DNA of 64,000 nt from the NCBI RefSeq assembly GCF_029784165.1, contig NC_073696.1:265390760-265454759 (forward strand), given 5' to 3'. Below are positions 45,649 through 57,210 of this stretch, piece by piece (within the stretch, counting starts at the first letter, position 1; the number at the start of each line of letters is the position of its first letter). Made by a program: the position numbers and the translations under genes. The stretch is from Wyeomyia smithii (taxonomy: Eukaryota; Arthropoda; Insecta; Diptera; Culicidae). A model generated the notes under the pieces. It saw nothing but the letters and a program-made list of their open reading frames with translations. It was not told the DNA's origin and did no database searches.

Positions 45649-48600
45649 TTACGGATTGTTCGTACTCATTGATGGAGTAGAACTGTTTTGTTGTAAACCT
45701 GTACCCCAATTAGGTACAACATAGTTGAAGAAACTAATGACCTGCTTGGGATTGGAGCTCCATGCTTGGTATGGAGTTAAAAGGTAACTTCCCAAGAAGT
45801 TGTACCTAGAGGAAGCAAGAGCTTCGCAAGAGCAAAGCAAATGCTCTGAACTCTCTGGTTCAGATTTGCAGAATCGGCAGGTGTCGTTCAACACTACGCC
45901 GATTTTCTTTAAATGATAAAAAGCGGGACAGTGTCCGGTGAGGAGACCCGTGATTATCCGTAGGTCACTACGATTTAGACTAAGTAGCTTTCTGGCGGTT
46001 CCAGGGTTCGGATAGATAAACTGTTTGCCTTGTCTACAACCCTGTGCCTGTTGCCATTGGGATACTATTTCTGGCCTTTCCCAAGTTAATAGTTCGCTTT
46101 TGATAGCGGAAATGGACGTACCCAGAAACGGCTCGGGACCAATAAACCGCTGAGCTGATCCCTGTCTTGCTAGGTAGTCAGCGTGTTCATTACCCTCGAC
46201 TCCGTAGTGTCCGGGCACCCAAAACAGAAAAAACTGAATTCTGTCGGGAAAGTTCCCGTAGAGTTTCAATGCATTCCCAAACAAGTTTGGAAGCGCATTT
46301 GACGGACTTAAGTGCTAGTAGTGCTGCTTGACTGTCCGAGAATATACCGATTTTCGCATGTCTGTAGTTGCGTTGCAGACATATTTTTGCGCAGATATAT
46401 ATGGCATATACCTCTGCTTGAAAAACGGTGGGCCATTTTCCCAGGGAAAACGTTTCCCTGATACCGGGTCCGTATATACCAGATCCCGTTAGGGATCCCA
46501 TTTTCGAGCCGTCCGTATAAAAATTGACGATGCCAGGTGGAAGATTAGGCCCTCCATTGTTCCACATAGAGCGGTTTGTTTCAATCACTCTATATGGAAT
46601 ATCCATGTTGGACCTAACGTCCATCCAGTCGGAGACTGTGGTTAATAGCGGAGTTAGTTTGAACTCCCTAAGTATGCGAAGGTGGCCGATTTGGTCCCCT
46701 TCAAGTATGGTTTTCCTCCTTTGCAACCTTAGAGCGCCAAGCTCTGCTTCCTTTTTCACATGAAGATGTAGAGGTAGTAGGCTTCCATGGCTGCAGTTGG
46801 AGTTGTTCGCATAGCGCTGGTAACCGAAAGACATGCAAGTCTTTGAACTTTTTTGAGTTTGGCTTGCGCAGTCACTTCGTTCACCTTAGGCCACCACACT
46901 AGAGCAGCATAGGTGATTCTTGGTCGGGCAATGGTCTTGTAAGACCAGAGTGCCAAGTCTGGTTTCAGTCCCCAGGTCTTACCGAAGAGAGTTCTGCAGG
47001 CCCAGATCGCTGAGATCGCTTTCTTAGCGGCATGATCCAGTTGTGCAGACCAGTTCAGTTTCTTGTCCAGAATAATTCCGAGATATTTGACTTCATTGCT
47101 GAAGCCCAGTCTAACTCCACTCAGTATTGGAGGAGTGATGGAGAACCTCCTTCGTCTGCCGAATGGAATTAGGACTGTTTTTAAGGGGTTTATGTTTAGA
47201 CCCTCCTGTAAACACCATGACATGGTGGTATTCAGAGCCGTTTGCATTCGGCTCGACAGAGTTGCGTCATCTTTACCTCTGACGATGAGGACGATGTCAT
47301 CGGCGTATCCAATGACCTCGTAACCAAGCTGTGAAAGCTTGTTGAGAAGTGCGTCGACAACTAGTGACCATAACAAGGGCGAGAGAACTCCTCCTTGCGG
47401 ACACCCCTTGATCACTGACATTGTTACAGACGAATCTCCCAAGGTTGCTGTGATCACTCTGCTAGAGAGCATTGCGTGTATCCAGTTCCTTGAAGTTTGG
47501 TCGATTCCCTTATGAGAAAGAGCCGTATCGATTGATGCAAAGGACGTGTTATCGAAGGCCCCTTCAATATCAAGAAAGGCACATAGCGCCGTCTCCTGAT
47601 AACTTAGGGACTTTTCAATCAACGTCACTAAGCTGTGAAGAACAGTTTCTGTTGACTTGCCGCTTTGATAGGCATGTTGGTTCCTGTTCAGCGGGGAGTC
47701 TTTAAGAAACTCATCACGGATATATTTATCCATTATTTTCTCCATCAACTTGAGAAGCGATGAAGTCAGACTTATGGGTCTGAAAGTTTTAGGTAGGGTT
47801 TTGTCCTTTCTTCCAACTTTGGGGATAAACACTACCTTCACCTTCAGCCAGTTATCCGGAATATGGCCCAGGATAAAGCTGGCTCTGAAGAGGTTGATGA
47901 GTTCGGACATGATAACTGCGGCCGATTTTTGTAGAAAGATGGGTAGTATGCCGTCTGGACCAGGAGACTTCATAGGGTCGAATGAGCTTAGAGCCCAACC
48001 TATTGAAGCTTCCGTGAACAGTCGACGGGCCAGCAGGATGGACTCCCGAGACGCCATATGTCTCGAATTGTCCTGCCGCGACCCATCACTATTCAGTTCT
48101 TCGGTCTGTGTCGATCCAGGAAAGTGGGTGTTTATAAGAACCTCCAGCGTTTCCTTGGTAGTGACAGTGAGGCATCCATCCTCTTTCCTCACCTGTCCTA
48201 AACCGTTAGTATGGTCTTTGGATATCGCCTTTTGGAGCCGCGTAGCTTCCGGCAGAGTTTGGATTCTTTCACAGAAACTAACTCTGGATTTCCGTGTAGT
48301 CGTCCCAGTTAGACGTGACTTTTGCCCTGTTGAACAACCGCCTAGTTTCCCGACGAAGGTCACTAAGTTGATCATTCCACCAGAGTACGTCACGGCATAC
48401 TGACCGCTGTGTTAGTGGACAGTTAGCGTCGAAAGCATCCATGATTCTGTTTTGTAGATCATTTGCTGCCGAATTCAGGTCAACAGAATTTCGAATGTTG
48501 CTGTAACTGAAAGTTCGTGAATCGATCAGGCGTTCCTTAAAGGATTCCCAATCTGTATTCTTAGGATTTCTGAACAGCTCTCTTTTCAGAGGGTTAGCCT

Positions 48601-49273
48601 CTATATTAAAAACGCTGTGTCTGTGGTCCGACAAACTAGTTTCATCGGAGACATGCCAATTTTTAATCTTTTCGGAAATAGAGGCGCTACACAGAGTGAG
48701 ATCAAGGACCTCCTGTCTAATAGCGTTGATAAACGTGGGGTTATTCCCTACATTACATACATTGACATCGTTAGAAGTAAGGTATTCAAGTAGGTACTCA
48801 CCCCTGGTGTTGGTGTCCGAGCTGCCCCAGATCGTGTGGTGAGCGTTGGCATCGCAGCCGATCAGAAACGGCTTGTTGATGGCCTTGCAGTACCGCACGA
48901 GCGCAGCAACTTCGGGTGACGGTATATCACCTTGGTCGCCCGGGAAGTAGGCCGACGCGACAACCATTTCCTGCTTTCCTCTGGTTGTCGGTACTTCAAC
49001 CGTGACGGCAACGACGTCGCGTTGGATAAATTCTGTAATAGGTAAAAATTTTAGTTCTCTATTTAGCAGAATTGCAGTCCTTGGTTTGGACTGCGTGTCA
49101 CAGTAGATTAACCTACCGTTAGGAGCGTTAAGTCCGAGAACTTTGGATTCGTTGATCCACGGCTCCTGGATGAAAGCAGCCGCTAGCTGCTCTTTGGCGA
49201 ATCTCCTGCAAAGAACACCCGAGGCGCCTTTTGCGTGATGGAGATTCGCTTGCACGCAGCGAAGGCTGCTCAC
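45649..49273 (-). pseudogene. LOA-type LINE ORF2: endonuclease, RT, RNase H (three frameshifts)
   Basis: The first frame (49273-48278) is an endonuclease: VQANLHHAKGAS, FIQEPWI (Glu), IGCDANAHHTIWGS, and SLSDHRHSVF (terminal SDH). The second (to 46756) is RT: MKSPGPDGILPIFLQK, RPISLTSSLLKLMEKIMD, motif A CAFLDIEGAFDNTSF, GCPQGGVLSPLLWSLVVD, motif C GYADD. The last two carry RNase H: NFYTDGSKMG, VFQAEVYAIY, GIFSDSQAALLAL and VEGNEHADYLAR, so all four acidic residues are present, then a Cys-rich end CRFCKSEPESSEHLLC. Frames change near 48290, 46785 and 46215 (the last in a T6 run). The frame opens with GTG, not ATG, at 49273, overlapping the ORF1 stop (GTGA). Confidence 0.88.
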
Positions 49274-50892
49274 TTTGCAGTGAAGTTGCCGTCTTTGTCC
49301 GGATCGGAAGATGATCCTGGTATTGGCTGACGGCTGCCAACAGCGGTTTGGCTGGTTGATGGAAGTTGCTCTTCCTCACTGTTCGGCTTCGGTTGCAGCA
49401 GTCGATTGGCAACAGAAGGTCGTCGCGCACACTGTGGCGGTTTTTGACTCCGGGGGGTGCGACTTTTCGGTGGTTGATGCTTCACACTCTTGCGAGTCTT
49501 CGGCGGAACCGTCCGAGCAGCCGCGGGGTTGCGTTTTTTGGGTGGTGACAGGGCACTCACGGGGGAGCATCCTGCGCGTACCTTCCCAATCGCAGGGTTG
49601 CGTTTGGGTGGTTGTGGGGCACTCCCGGAGGAGTTTCCCACGCGAACCTTTAGCCCATTCGCAGGATCGTTTTGCCTGGGTGGTGGCAGAGTACTCCCGG
49701 AGGAGTTACCCGCACTTACCTTCCCTGACATTGCGACGGAGTCTTTCCCGCCTGTGACGTTCGGCTTTCCGCTTACCTTTCGGATGCGTGCTTTGCCGAA
49801 ACCGTAGTGCAGTTCATAATTTCTACTCTCAACGAGTTTGGCCGATTCTTCGTCAATATCCAGAACTAGTTCGACCAAGGTCTTTACCAATTTGCGGTTA
49901 CAGACTCGCCACATTTTGGTAGAGAGATGGTCGTTCTGATTCTGGAGTGAACGAAGAATCTTCTCGTCCGGAGAGTTCGCACTGTCCGCGAAGTAACCGA
50001 CATACCGTCTGGCCTTCGGCAGATCCTTCATGTGGTATACACAAAGTTGTGCTCCCTCCCATGGTACGAGAGAAGGTACCTCCCTTTCCAACCACTGCAC
50101 TGTGTCGTTGTCGGCACAGGCAAGTTGCAGGAAGCCATTTTTTAGATGGCAACCGTTAAACTTGGGCTTGGTGGTTGGATTTTCCTGGTCCGCAATGTGA
50201 TCGAGGATGGAGGTCCGGACAGCCTGAAGCTGGTCCGTTGTGAGTAGGGAGCTGGGGTGGGTAGCAGAAGTAACCGCAAGGCTTATAGCTCCCACCATGT
50301 CCCTATATGTGGCCTTCGGGAGCGGCTTCGAACCCGATGACCCCAAACCAGTGCCGTTCCGCAGTTTTTTAGGCTGTGGACACTTAGTACTGGTGTTTGG
50401 TGACACCAAGTCGTCCGACCGCTGTCGCTTGACGGCAACTTGGTTCGATTGAGCAGGCTGCTCTGTTGGAAGGAGGGCCAGCTTCCTGGCTTCTTCGTAC
50501 GAGAGACCGGAGCGAAGATTTTTGCTCAGTCGCCGCCTTTGCGCATTTGAAAGTCGCTTGACAAGGGGTGCCGATGATTCGGGTTTCCCTTCGTCATCGG
50601 GCCTTGTCTGTGGACCGGGAACTAAGTCCATTTGACTTTCGTCATTCCCTTGTGGAGAAAGTAGGATTAAGGATGAAGCCGAGGGTCCTCCGTCCAGCGA
50701 TTCGCTGTCGAGGTTGAAATCATCCTCATGCTCCATCTCCTCCGTTCTGCCCGGTGCGTTTGTTTTTATTGGACTACGCTCCGATGAGTCCATGGGTTCC
50801 GGCAAAGAAAGGCTGCCGGTGGCCGAATTTTGTGAAGTTTTGTCGTTCATAAAATTCCCACGAGTCGCTGGGTAAAGAAGAGTCCGCTGCAC
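49270..50892 (-). CDS. LOA-type LINE ORF1 (Gag-like RNA-binding protein, 540 aa)
   Basis: Expected to coat the element RNA. N-terminal about 130 residues are acidic and Ser/Pro-rich; KRLSNAQRRRLSKNLRSG (about 112-129) is a basic patch, another (KRQRSDD, KKLRNG) follows. A folded segment at about 200-375 (TYRDMVGAISLAV, WLEREVPSLVPWEGAQLCVY, ARRYVGYFADS, LVLDIDEESAKLV) resembles the DUF4780-type domain common in LOA/Gag proteins of arthropod LINEs. The C-terminus is Pro/Lys/Ser-rich with three repeated units of the 'VRVGNSSGSAPQPPKRNPA' type. No CCHC knuckles. Fully open. The preferred start may be the internal Met at residue 15 (MNDKTS). Confidence 0.8.
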   Translation of the reverse strand: MQRTLLYPATRGNFMNDKTSQNSATGSLSLPEPMDSSERSPIKTNAPGRTEEMEHEDDFNLDSESLDGGPSASSLILLSPQGNDESQMDLVPGPQTRPDDEGKPESSAPLVKRLSNAQRRRLSKNLRSGLSYEEARKLALLPTEQPAQSNQVAVKRQRSDDLVSPNTSTKCPQPKKLRNGTGLGSSGSKPLPKATYRDMVGAISLAVTSATHPSSLLTTDQLQAVRTSILDHIADQENPTTKPKFNGCHLKNGFLQLACADNDTVQWLEREVPSLVPWEGAQLCVYHMKDLPKARRYVGYFADSANSPDEKILRSLQNQNDHLSTKMWRVCNRKLVKTLVELVLDIDEESAKLVESRNYELHYGFGKARIRKVSGKPNVTGGKDSVAMSGKVSAGNSSGSTLPPPRQNDPANGLKVRVGNSSGSAPQPPKRNPAIGKVRAGCSPVSALSPPKKRNPAAARTVPPKTRKSVKHQPPKSRTPRSQKPPQCARRPSVANRLLQPKPNSEEEQLPSTSQTAVGSRQPIPGSSSDPDKDGNFTAK

Positions 50893-51203
50893 CAGTGACC
50901 CGCGTGATGCAGTAAGGGCTAATTACTGTGAAGGGTGCCCTGGTACTCCACAGGCTCCGTTAGAGGCTGGGTATTTCTTAAACCCCCCCCCCACCACGTC
51001 ATCCATCGGCACGGGTCGCATAACACCTTAGCTTAGGGGTTTTAACCATTGGATTTTACGCAACAGCCATGGTTAAGAGCTGTTGCAACCATCCTCCTTT
51101 ACAGGGGCTTTGGACCCTCTGCTACAGTTCTCAATAATTCAAGTCTATTCGTAAAGGCTAAACTGAACCAAGAGAATCGTAACAGGCGGAGTTAAAAACC
51201 ATA
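50893..51203 (-). other. 5' UTR of the LOA-type LINE
   Basis: No coding frame. On the minus strand it contains 'cctgtaaaggaggatggttg' and 'accatggctgttgcgtaa', a C9/G9 run at 50981-50991, and then ORF1. Confidence 0.6.
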
Positions 51204-52179
51204 TACATCATATACCTTGCAATTGAAAACATGCTATTTGGCCTATATAAGAGCCTGTTTCAGCCGAAGCAGCTCATAATAGTTCTAGACAACGACAACA
51301 GCAGTCGTCCTTCCTTAGCAGCAGCACTAGCCCTGTGGTTGGTCACCACGTCTCAGGCCTCTGCCAGGCTGAACGCGAGCGATCGGGCGAGATTTTTGCC
51401 GTATATCAGCCGCACTTCCTCTAATGGAAAAGTTGGATCATTTTGTTCAGAAGAATATTACTGTCGGTAATATTACAGAGCTGCGATTGCATTATACCCG
51501 ATATGGAATTGAACAATTGTTCTTATGAGGACAAATAAAACACTTACTTTGAAGAGTTAATAGCTTTGGGTACCAGTAGCAGTATGGTAGCAGCCTGTCT
51601 GTATTAGTAACGAAAAAAAGGGAAAACAGAAGCACGTGTTGGGGTTGTGACGTAGATCTCCAAAAACAAGAAAATGCCATTTGGAATTGTGTTCCGCATT
51701 GTTAAACGACGCAGGTAGACATTTTAAGCCGTAAACTGTCATAACCTGTAAAAATTTTGAGAAAAAATGTACCGAACATTGATTTTTGGGCATTGTTTTT
51801 TGACTTTTACGTCATCACTGTTAACAAAAAATAAGCCCTTTAAACCCGAGACTCAAATCGTCTCCGTACCTTTTTATATTTCATTGCCATACAGTAGCTT
51901 TGACCTTCTAAACAAGTTGGCTGAAAACCGCAACTTTCTAAGTTGCCAAAAACACGAGATATCCGCCTATTCCAGGTGATGCTAAACTTTTCGGGAGGTG
52001 TTGCAATATTCAAACTGGGTAAACTCAGTAAAGCGATTCCAAACTTATGACGGGTAGGTATATTTTTATATATTTTTTCGAAGGGGCGGTTGAAATTTCA
52101 AAAGAGGACTCAACGTGTTCGTGTAATATATACATATTAGACAAAAAAAAATTATTTTTAGGTTTAGGAAACCTGATTC

Positions 52180-53660
52180 AAACCCCGAATCACTTCAGCA
52201 GTGGTTCGACCAGATCAAGAAATCTAGCCAACGTGCTTTCGAGAGCACACTGCAAGGACGACAGCGAAGAACAATCGGCTGTGGTTCTCGTTTGCGACTG
52301 AATGGAACGGTGGTGTTCACGCTTCGGCACTATCGCGCTCACACTTTTCAAAAGCTAACCGCTCTAGACGCTGTCGGCTGGCGGCCTGTTCCTTCGTTCT
52401 TGGTGTGTCGATTTTGAATTTGCTGGAGAATGAATCATCCCACGAAGCGCCGTCGCCACCGGCGAACAGTTCGGGAATAACCACCGAAAAGTGTGTGTTC
52501 CGATTGGCTTGCCGTACGGTGAGACCAAGTAGGCGGTGTCCCGACTCCCAGCTGCAGCAGTCCCGATCGACTGACACAGCACTAAAAGAGACCTGCTACG
52601 CTTCATGCACTACTGCCACCGATAACGCTCATTTTCGAGAAGTCTACCTTCACTCGGACCACTGTGACACAACGAGATGAGACTGCTACACTCAGGAAGG
52701 AATAGACTGACTGACCGGAGGAACCACCGAAATTCGCCGAACTGACCAAACACAAGCGCGAGTCCGGCCTCCTGCACGCGCTTCTGCGGCTCTGTTACAA
52801 TCTGGAGGGGATGAATTTCACTTCTCTCTTTTACCAAAGGACCAACAGCCGAAACCGACATCTCGTAGACGGTGCCAGAATGACCACCACCAGCTGGGCC
52901 CTCTAGCTAGAGCGCGAATGCGGAAGGGTCAACAAACCTGCCGACATCAAACCGGCTCACTTCCGGCTGGGTAACCATTGAAAGCGACCGAACTCTTTTA
53001 CTTGAACTTCGCGAACCGGGGACGACTAGCAAAGCAGCAGACATCGTAGGAAGCCTTTTCGCGAACTGTCTTACGTGCGTCTACTTGGATGGTAGTTTTT
53101 TGCTAAAAAAGTTGTTTTTGCGCAGAAAATATTGTATTCTTCGGAGGCGCGCGTTACCAAACTCCGCCCGCCTTATCGATAACAAGCCTTGCGGTTGTTT
53201 TCGCTGTCTCGGTTCCTGTTCGCAGCGGGTTTATTTGGTTTGAAAGAGAGATTTCGCACGCACACTACGTCGGCCCCGGTCCCGGGTTGCCGTCTCTTGG
53301 TTGTCGTCTTACGTGTGCGATAAAGACGATTTTGTCTGAGTTACGTTACGGCCACGCTGCGGTCGGTCGTTCCACCAGCTGTGCTGGCTGCGACCCTAGC
53401 TTTGCTACCCCAGCGAGCGATGTCGAAATTGGCCCCTGCGCTCGGTGTTCTCAGTTGCCAGTGGTCATGGTTTTCTGGCACCTGCCAGGGATGGCAGGCC
53501 CCCTGAAGCGTCGTCGTCTCGTTGTGTGGTGTTGTGTAAGATGGAGTGAAACGTGATATTTCGCGTTTTTTGTTGGGTTGTAGCTACGACGGTGTGATGT
53601 TTTTGTGTGGTTTGTTGAACCAAAAGAAAGATTCTAAACAAATAAATGAACGCAGAACGG
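52180..53660. other. Second GC-rich block, no recognised gene
   Basis: CpG-rich, with many short open frames in all phases (70-91 codons) and no shared domain. 53230-53560 resembles a promoter/leader (CpG-rich, 'gcgataaagacg'), followed by TGTTGT|GTAAGATGG near 53534, a good splice-donor match. A 5' non-coding exon reading to the right is possible. Nothing in 51332-52179 was recognised. Confidence 0.3.
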
Positions 53661-53910
53661 ACAACTGTTACGGCTGACAGATCAGATTGAATTCGCTGGT
53701 CCTAAATGCTTCACCTTTTCCATCGTTTCTATGTTTCGAATCATGAATGCATAAATTTAAAATATTTTGAAGAGTTTTACATTATTTTCCTTCCTTGAAC
53801 TGTGTTAACATATATAATAGTTTATTCGTCGGTTGGTTAACATATAACAATTTATTCGTCGAAAAAAAACCGAAGATTGTCACTTTTAAACTGATTTGAT
53901 TTTTTTTTAA

Positions 53911-54148
53911 TAGGGTAATCGCACATATATTCATCTCAGTACCTATATTCACGCCTTTTTGATAAATTTGTCGTCAATTTTTACCATATTTTCAACGTAA
54001 AACTATCAACCACTTGACTAAATCGAGAAGCAAATAAAGTTACCTTCGGAATTTGTAGAAACTTGACTTCTAAATTGGACAAATGAGAGAAATAAGATGA
54101 ATATAGGTGCACCTATCTATTGATATGAATAATGGAGCGGTTATCCTA
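53911..54148. mobile_element. MITE M1 ('GGGTAAYCGC..ATTCATCTC' family)
   Basis: Begins TAGGGTAATCGCACATATAT and ends GAATAATGGAGCGGTTATCCTA in inverted form; the words 'attcatctca' and 'tgagatgaat' mark both sides. Probably TA target. Confidence 0.8.
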
Positions 54149-54323
54149 TCTAAAAAAATGCGAAATGTAAAAAAGATTCTAAAACAATCTTAGTAAATGA
54201 ACGAAAACTTCACGAGCATCTATCAGTTTTTTTTTCTATAAATTTGTGTTTTTAAGAATTTACCTCCTCTATATTATGCCGGTTACAATTATTTTGTGAA
54301 CTTCGAAGATAAAATTAAATAAA

Positions 54324-54569
54324 TAGGGGAACTGCTCCATTACTCATCTCAACAGCTAGCTGCACCTATATTCATCTTATTTCTCTCATTTGTCCAATTT
54401 ATCGTCAAAATTCTACAAATGTTTGAAAGTAAATCTATTTGCTTCTCGATTTTGTCAAGTGGTTGAAAGTTGTACGTTGAAAATATGGTAAAATTTGACG
54501 ATAAATTGATCCAAAAGGCGTGATGAGATGAATATAGGTACTGAGATGAATATAGGAGCGGTTACCCTA
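54324..54569. mobile_element. MITE M2, same family, opposite orientation
   Basis: Begins TAGGGGGAACTGCTCCATTA, ends GGAGCGGTTACCCTA. Its interior is the reverse complement of much of M1 ('gttgaaaatatggtaaaat' type segments), so M1 and M2 could pair. Confidence 0.85.
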
Positions 54570-54616
54570 TAGCTCATAACTTATAACCGTTGCACAGATG
54601 TTCAACTTTTTTTAAT

Positions 54617-55621
54617 TGGGGGAACTGCTCCATTATTCATCTCACTAAGCCGATATTCACGAAGAATGCACGGATTAGACACCAAATTTTCACGAAATCA
54701 TTGCACAAATGAGCTAAATATGCTTACGTACTCTTATGGAATCGTTTAGCATTGTATATTTAGTAAAATTAGCTAAATTTATCCTGAATTTTGTAAAACA
54801 AACCATTTTTCACAACGCTTCCATATCCATCTTAAAACTTGAATCATTGCTTAATTATTTATCTCACAATGCCCCTATATTCATCTCACTGTCAATCATG
54901 AATAAAACACATTATCATCAATGAACGTGGCCGCAGCCCGTCGTAGTAGGTTACCTAGATATCCGCTGCAGTTGTTTACGTGAAAAATTGGTAACCTAGG
55001 TAACCACTACAGTGCTGTAGAATTATGTCAATTATGTCGGAATAATTCAACATTTTCAGTATGACGTTTTCGTATTAACAGAAACTGATTTGGCAACTCT
55101 TGATTTTCTTCAACCAGTGAAAACAGATGAAAATACATGCAGTTGAAATCTAGGAATTGCAGAAATCCATCTCCTATATTTCTGCTAATTCAAGCTTGTT
55201 TTAGGAAATTTGAGGTGAACATTTCAAAGATTAAAGTATTCTTAGTGTAGTGAGTGATTTTGTTTAGTGTTTAAAATGAAAAGTGGTCCACTGGTGATGA
55301 AAAAACTTTGGTTGGCTGCTGAACGAATCCCGTTGTAGCCGTATAGAACGATGCGCGGATTTTGTTTTCTGAGGTAGGTGATTGAATTAAATAAGTTTTC
55401 GAGTGCTGATGCCCGACTAAAATATAAAATTTAGTGCTTTCAAGTGAGTTTTTGAAGATTATACTTTATGAGGAATCTAAAGTGAACTAAGAAGAATCCA
55501 TTCCATGGATTAGCAGATTAATTTAAGAAGAAAATATGCGTTTTTTCCTGTTTTCAAATGTGTTTACATGTTGAATGAAATGAATATACGAGCTGAGATG
55601 AATAATGGAGCAGTTCCCCTA
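54617..55621. mobile_element. MITE/non-autonomous element M3 (1.0 kb)
   Basis: Shares the 26-bp end GGGGAACTGCTCCATTATTC with M2, and its inverse at 55595-55620, but has an unrelated 950-bp interior with no coding frame. It may be a longer relative of the element that mobilises M1 and M2. Confidence 0.75.
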
Positions 55622-55749
55622 GTTTATGGTTTTTATGGTTACCATATTAATGAGGAAAACCGTTAATCACCGTCAGCAGCAGCACTGCAGATCAGTCATC
55701 AGTTTTCATGAGGTTTTGAGAGCAAGTTAACAAATTGTTCAACAAAGAA

Positions 55750-56141
55750 TTGTTTAAAATCTTCGGAAAACCTTTTTCTTCGAGACAACAAATTAGTCTA
55801 AGTTCATGGAAGCAAACATTATTTGACCTGTTGGGACGAGGAGTCGCTGTCATTTTTTTATACTTTTATACTTTATACTTTTTATACTCGTATGTGATTG
55901 GTTCATTGTGCGCGTAAATTCACCCTTGGAACTTTTTATCAATTTTACCGCTGAACAATGAATTGATAATGATAACTGGTTAATTAGAAAATTGTCCGAC
56001 AATTTAATCGTCCAACAATATATTAAATGTTGTGGTTATGTTGATATTATCGATAGAAGTCTGACGAAACATTTGCCAGTATCTTTTTTCAATGTTACAG
56101 AATGTACCTCAGTATAGAAAACAAAGACGTAGTCCCACGTC
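55750..56141 (-). repeat. Left-end fragment of family A (A4)
   Basis: In reverse, GACGTGGGACTACGTC from 56141 (after a T-run), then 'tgtaacattg', 'ttcatgaac'-type and 'aaataatgtttgctt' segments, follow the order of A3 (15353 down to about 14950). The rest of the element is missing. Confidence 0.6.
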
Positions 56142-56221
56142 AAAAATCCCGGTTAGTGGGAAATCAATTCAAAGTCCCGCAAACCACACCTATACCAATA
56201 CGTATTTACCAATTAGGGAGC

Positions 56222-56300
56222 TCCACAGCCGCAAGGTTATGGAGTCCGCTTTGACAAGCGGGTGGTCGTGGGTTCGAATCTTAGTAAAATTAGTGCATAC
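56222..56300 (+). mobile_element. tRNA-like SINE head
   Basis: 'gccgcaaggttatggagtcc' followed by 'gtcgtGGGTTCGAATCttag' gives a B box and a plausible A box with tRNA-like spacing; the acceptor arm cannot be closed. The body continues toward 56400. Open frames at 56092-56964 cross this and other repeats and are not called. Confidence 0.55.
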
Positions 56301-57159
56301 ACATCACTTATTCTCAATAATAGAAGTGCGGAATACAGCAAACACCCGGGCGATATCACAAAAGATCAATGTTTCTGATTGCAGTGATGAGTCCATACAG
56401 TATAAATATTACCAACTAAGGCGTGCCTCGTCGTGCCAGGCCGCTTGTTATTCGATCAAGGTTACATTATTTGAGACCATGTCGGCCAGGAATTACTTGG
56501 TTGGATATCAACCAACAAAACCAGAATCGCTTCGACCACATGCCTTATGATAATTGGAAAATTTTAGCTACTGATAAAGGTGCAAGAGAAATAAACTTAA
56601 TTCACAGCAAATACGCAGTTCAATTTTTAAAACAACAGATAAATGAATAAAAAAACGATACTATCAAAACATGCCATTGTTCGCTCCACCACGAGAGCCA
56701 CCAGCGCCGCGACTGGATCCGATAGGACAACTAGGTACAACCATTTCAGCTAGAGCGCTATCGACACCAGGGCCGTTGCGACCGCAGCGAAGTAATGCAC
56801 GACAAAATAATTGGGACGTGCATACCAAATTATCACAGTTAACGAATTTGATCTACCGAAAGCAAGCACAATTTGCTGAGGAAAGGTTTGCTGTTTGTAG
56901 CCGTGGACGAGCCAACAGGAAAACGCGAACTGACAAAAGTACCACACAACGTAGGCCTACCTGACCTACCTTTTAAAGTCTGCGTTAGGGAAGTATACTT
57001 ATCATATAGAAAATGTATGTGGATATTTCTAAAAATCTTGTATATTTCAGCCTTCCAACGACATTTTAATTAGTGAATTCGGAGCTCGGTTGTATGAAAG
57101 CTGTTGGTATTTGAAAACTTCCATTCCGTCAACCAAAAAAAAGTTACATGTTCATCTCA

Positions 57160-57210
57160 ATTTTCACAGAATGTACCCTAGTACGGTAAAGAAAGACGTA
57201 GTCCTAGGTC
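57160..57210 (-). repeat. Short family A left-end fragment (A5)
   Basis: In reverse, GACCTAGGACTACGTC followed by 'ctttaccgtac' and 'acattctgtgaaaatt' matches about 50 bp of the A left end. Confidence 0.5.

Larger units (their letters stand above)
45642..51203 (-). mobile_element. LOA-type LINE, near full length (5.6 kb)
   Basis: Minus strand. 5' UTR about 51203-50893, ORF1 50892-49270, ORF2 49273-45649 with endonuclease, RT and RNase H, and almost no 3' UTR (7 bp) before family B sequence. ORF1 stop and ORF2 start overlap by two bases. EN-RT-RNase H order and the ORF1 type match the LOA clade known from mosquitoes. ORF2 has three frameshifts, ORF1 none, so it is a young but dead copy. Confidence 0.85.
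45516..51331 (+). mobile_element. Family B repeat, copy B3, interrupted by a LOA-type LINE
   Basis: 45516-45641 matches B1 30306-30431, and 51204-51331 matches B1 from about 30609 (module end, TATATAA at 51244, 'cagccgaagcagctcataatag', then 'ttctagacaacgacaac' without the B1 insertion). About 175 bp of B sequence are missing at the LINE site. The copy breaks off at 51331 without a right end. Confidence 0.7.

Noticed and set aside
56671..56964. 97-codon Pro-rich open frame
   Set aside because: Lies in a mosaic of repeat fragments; no recognisable domain, and a competing frame overlaps it. Kept out for lack of support.
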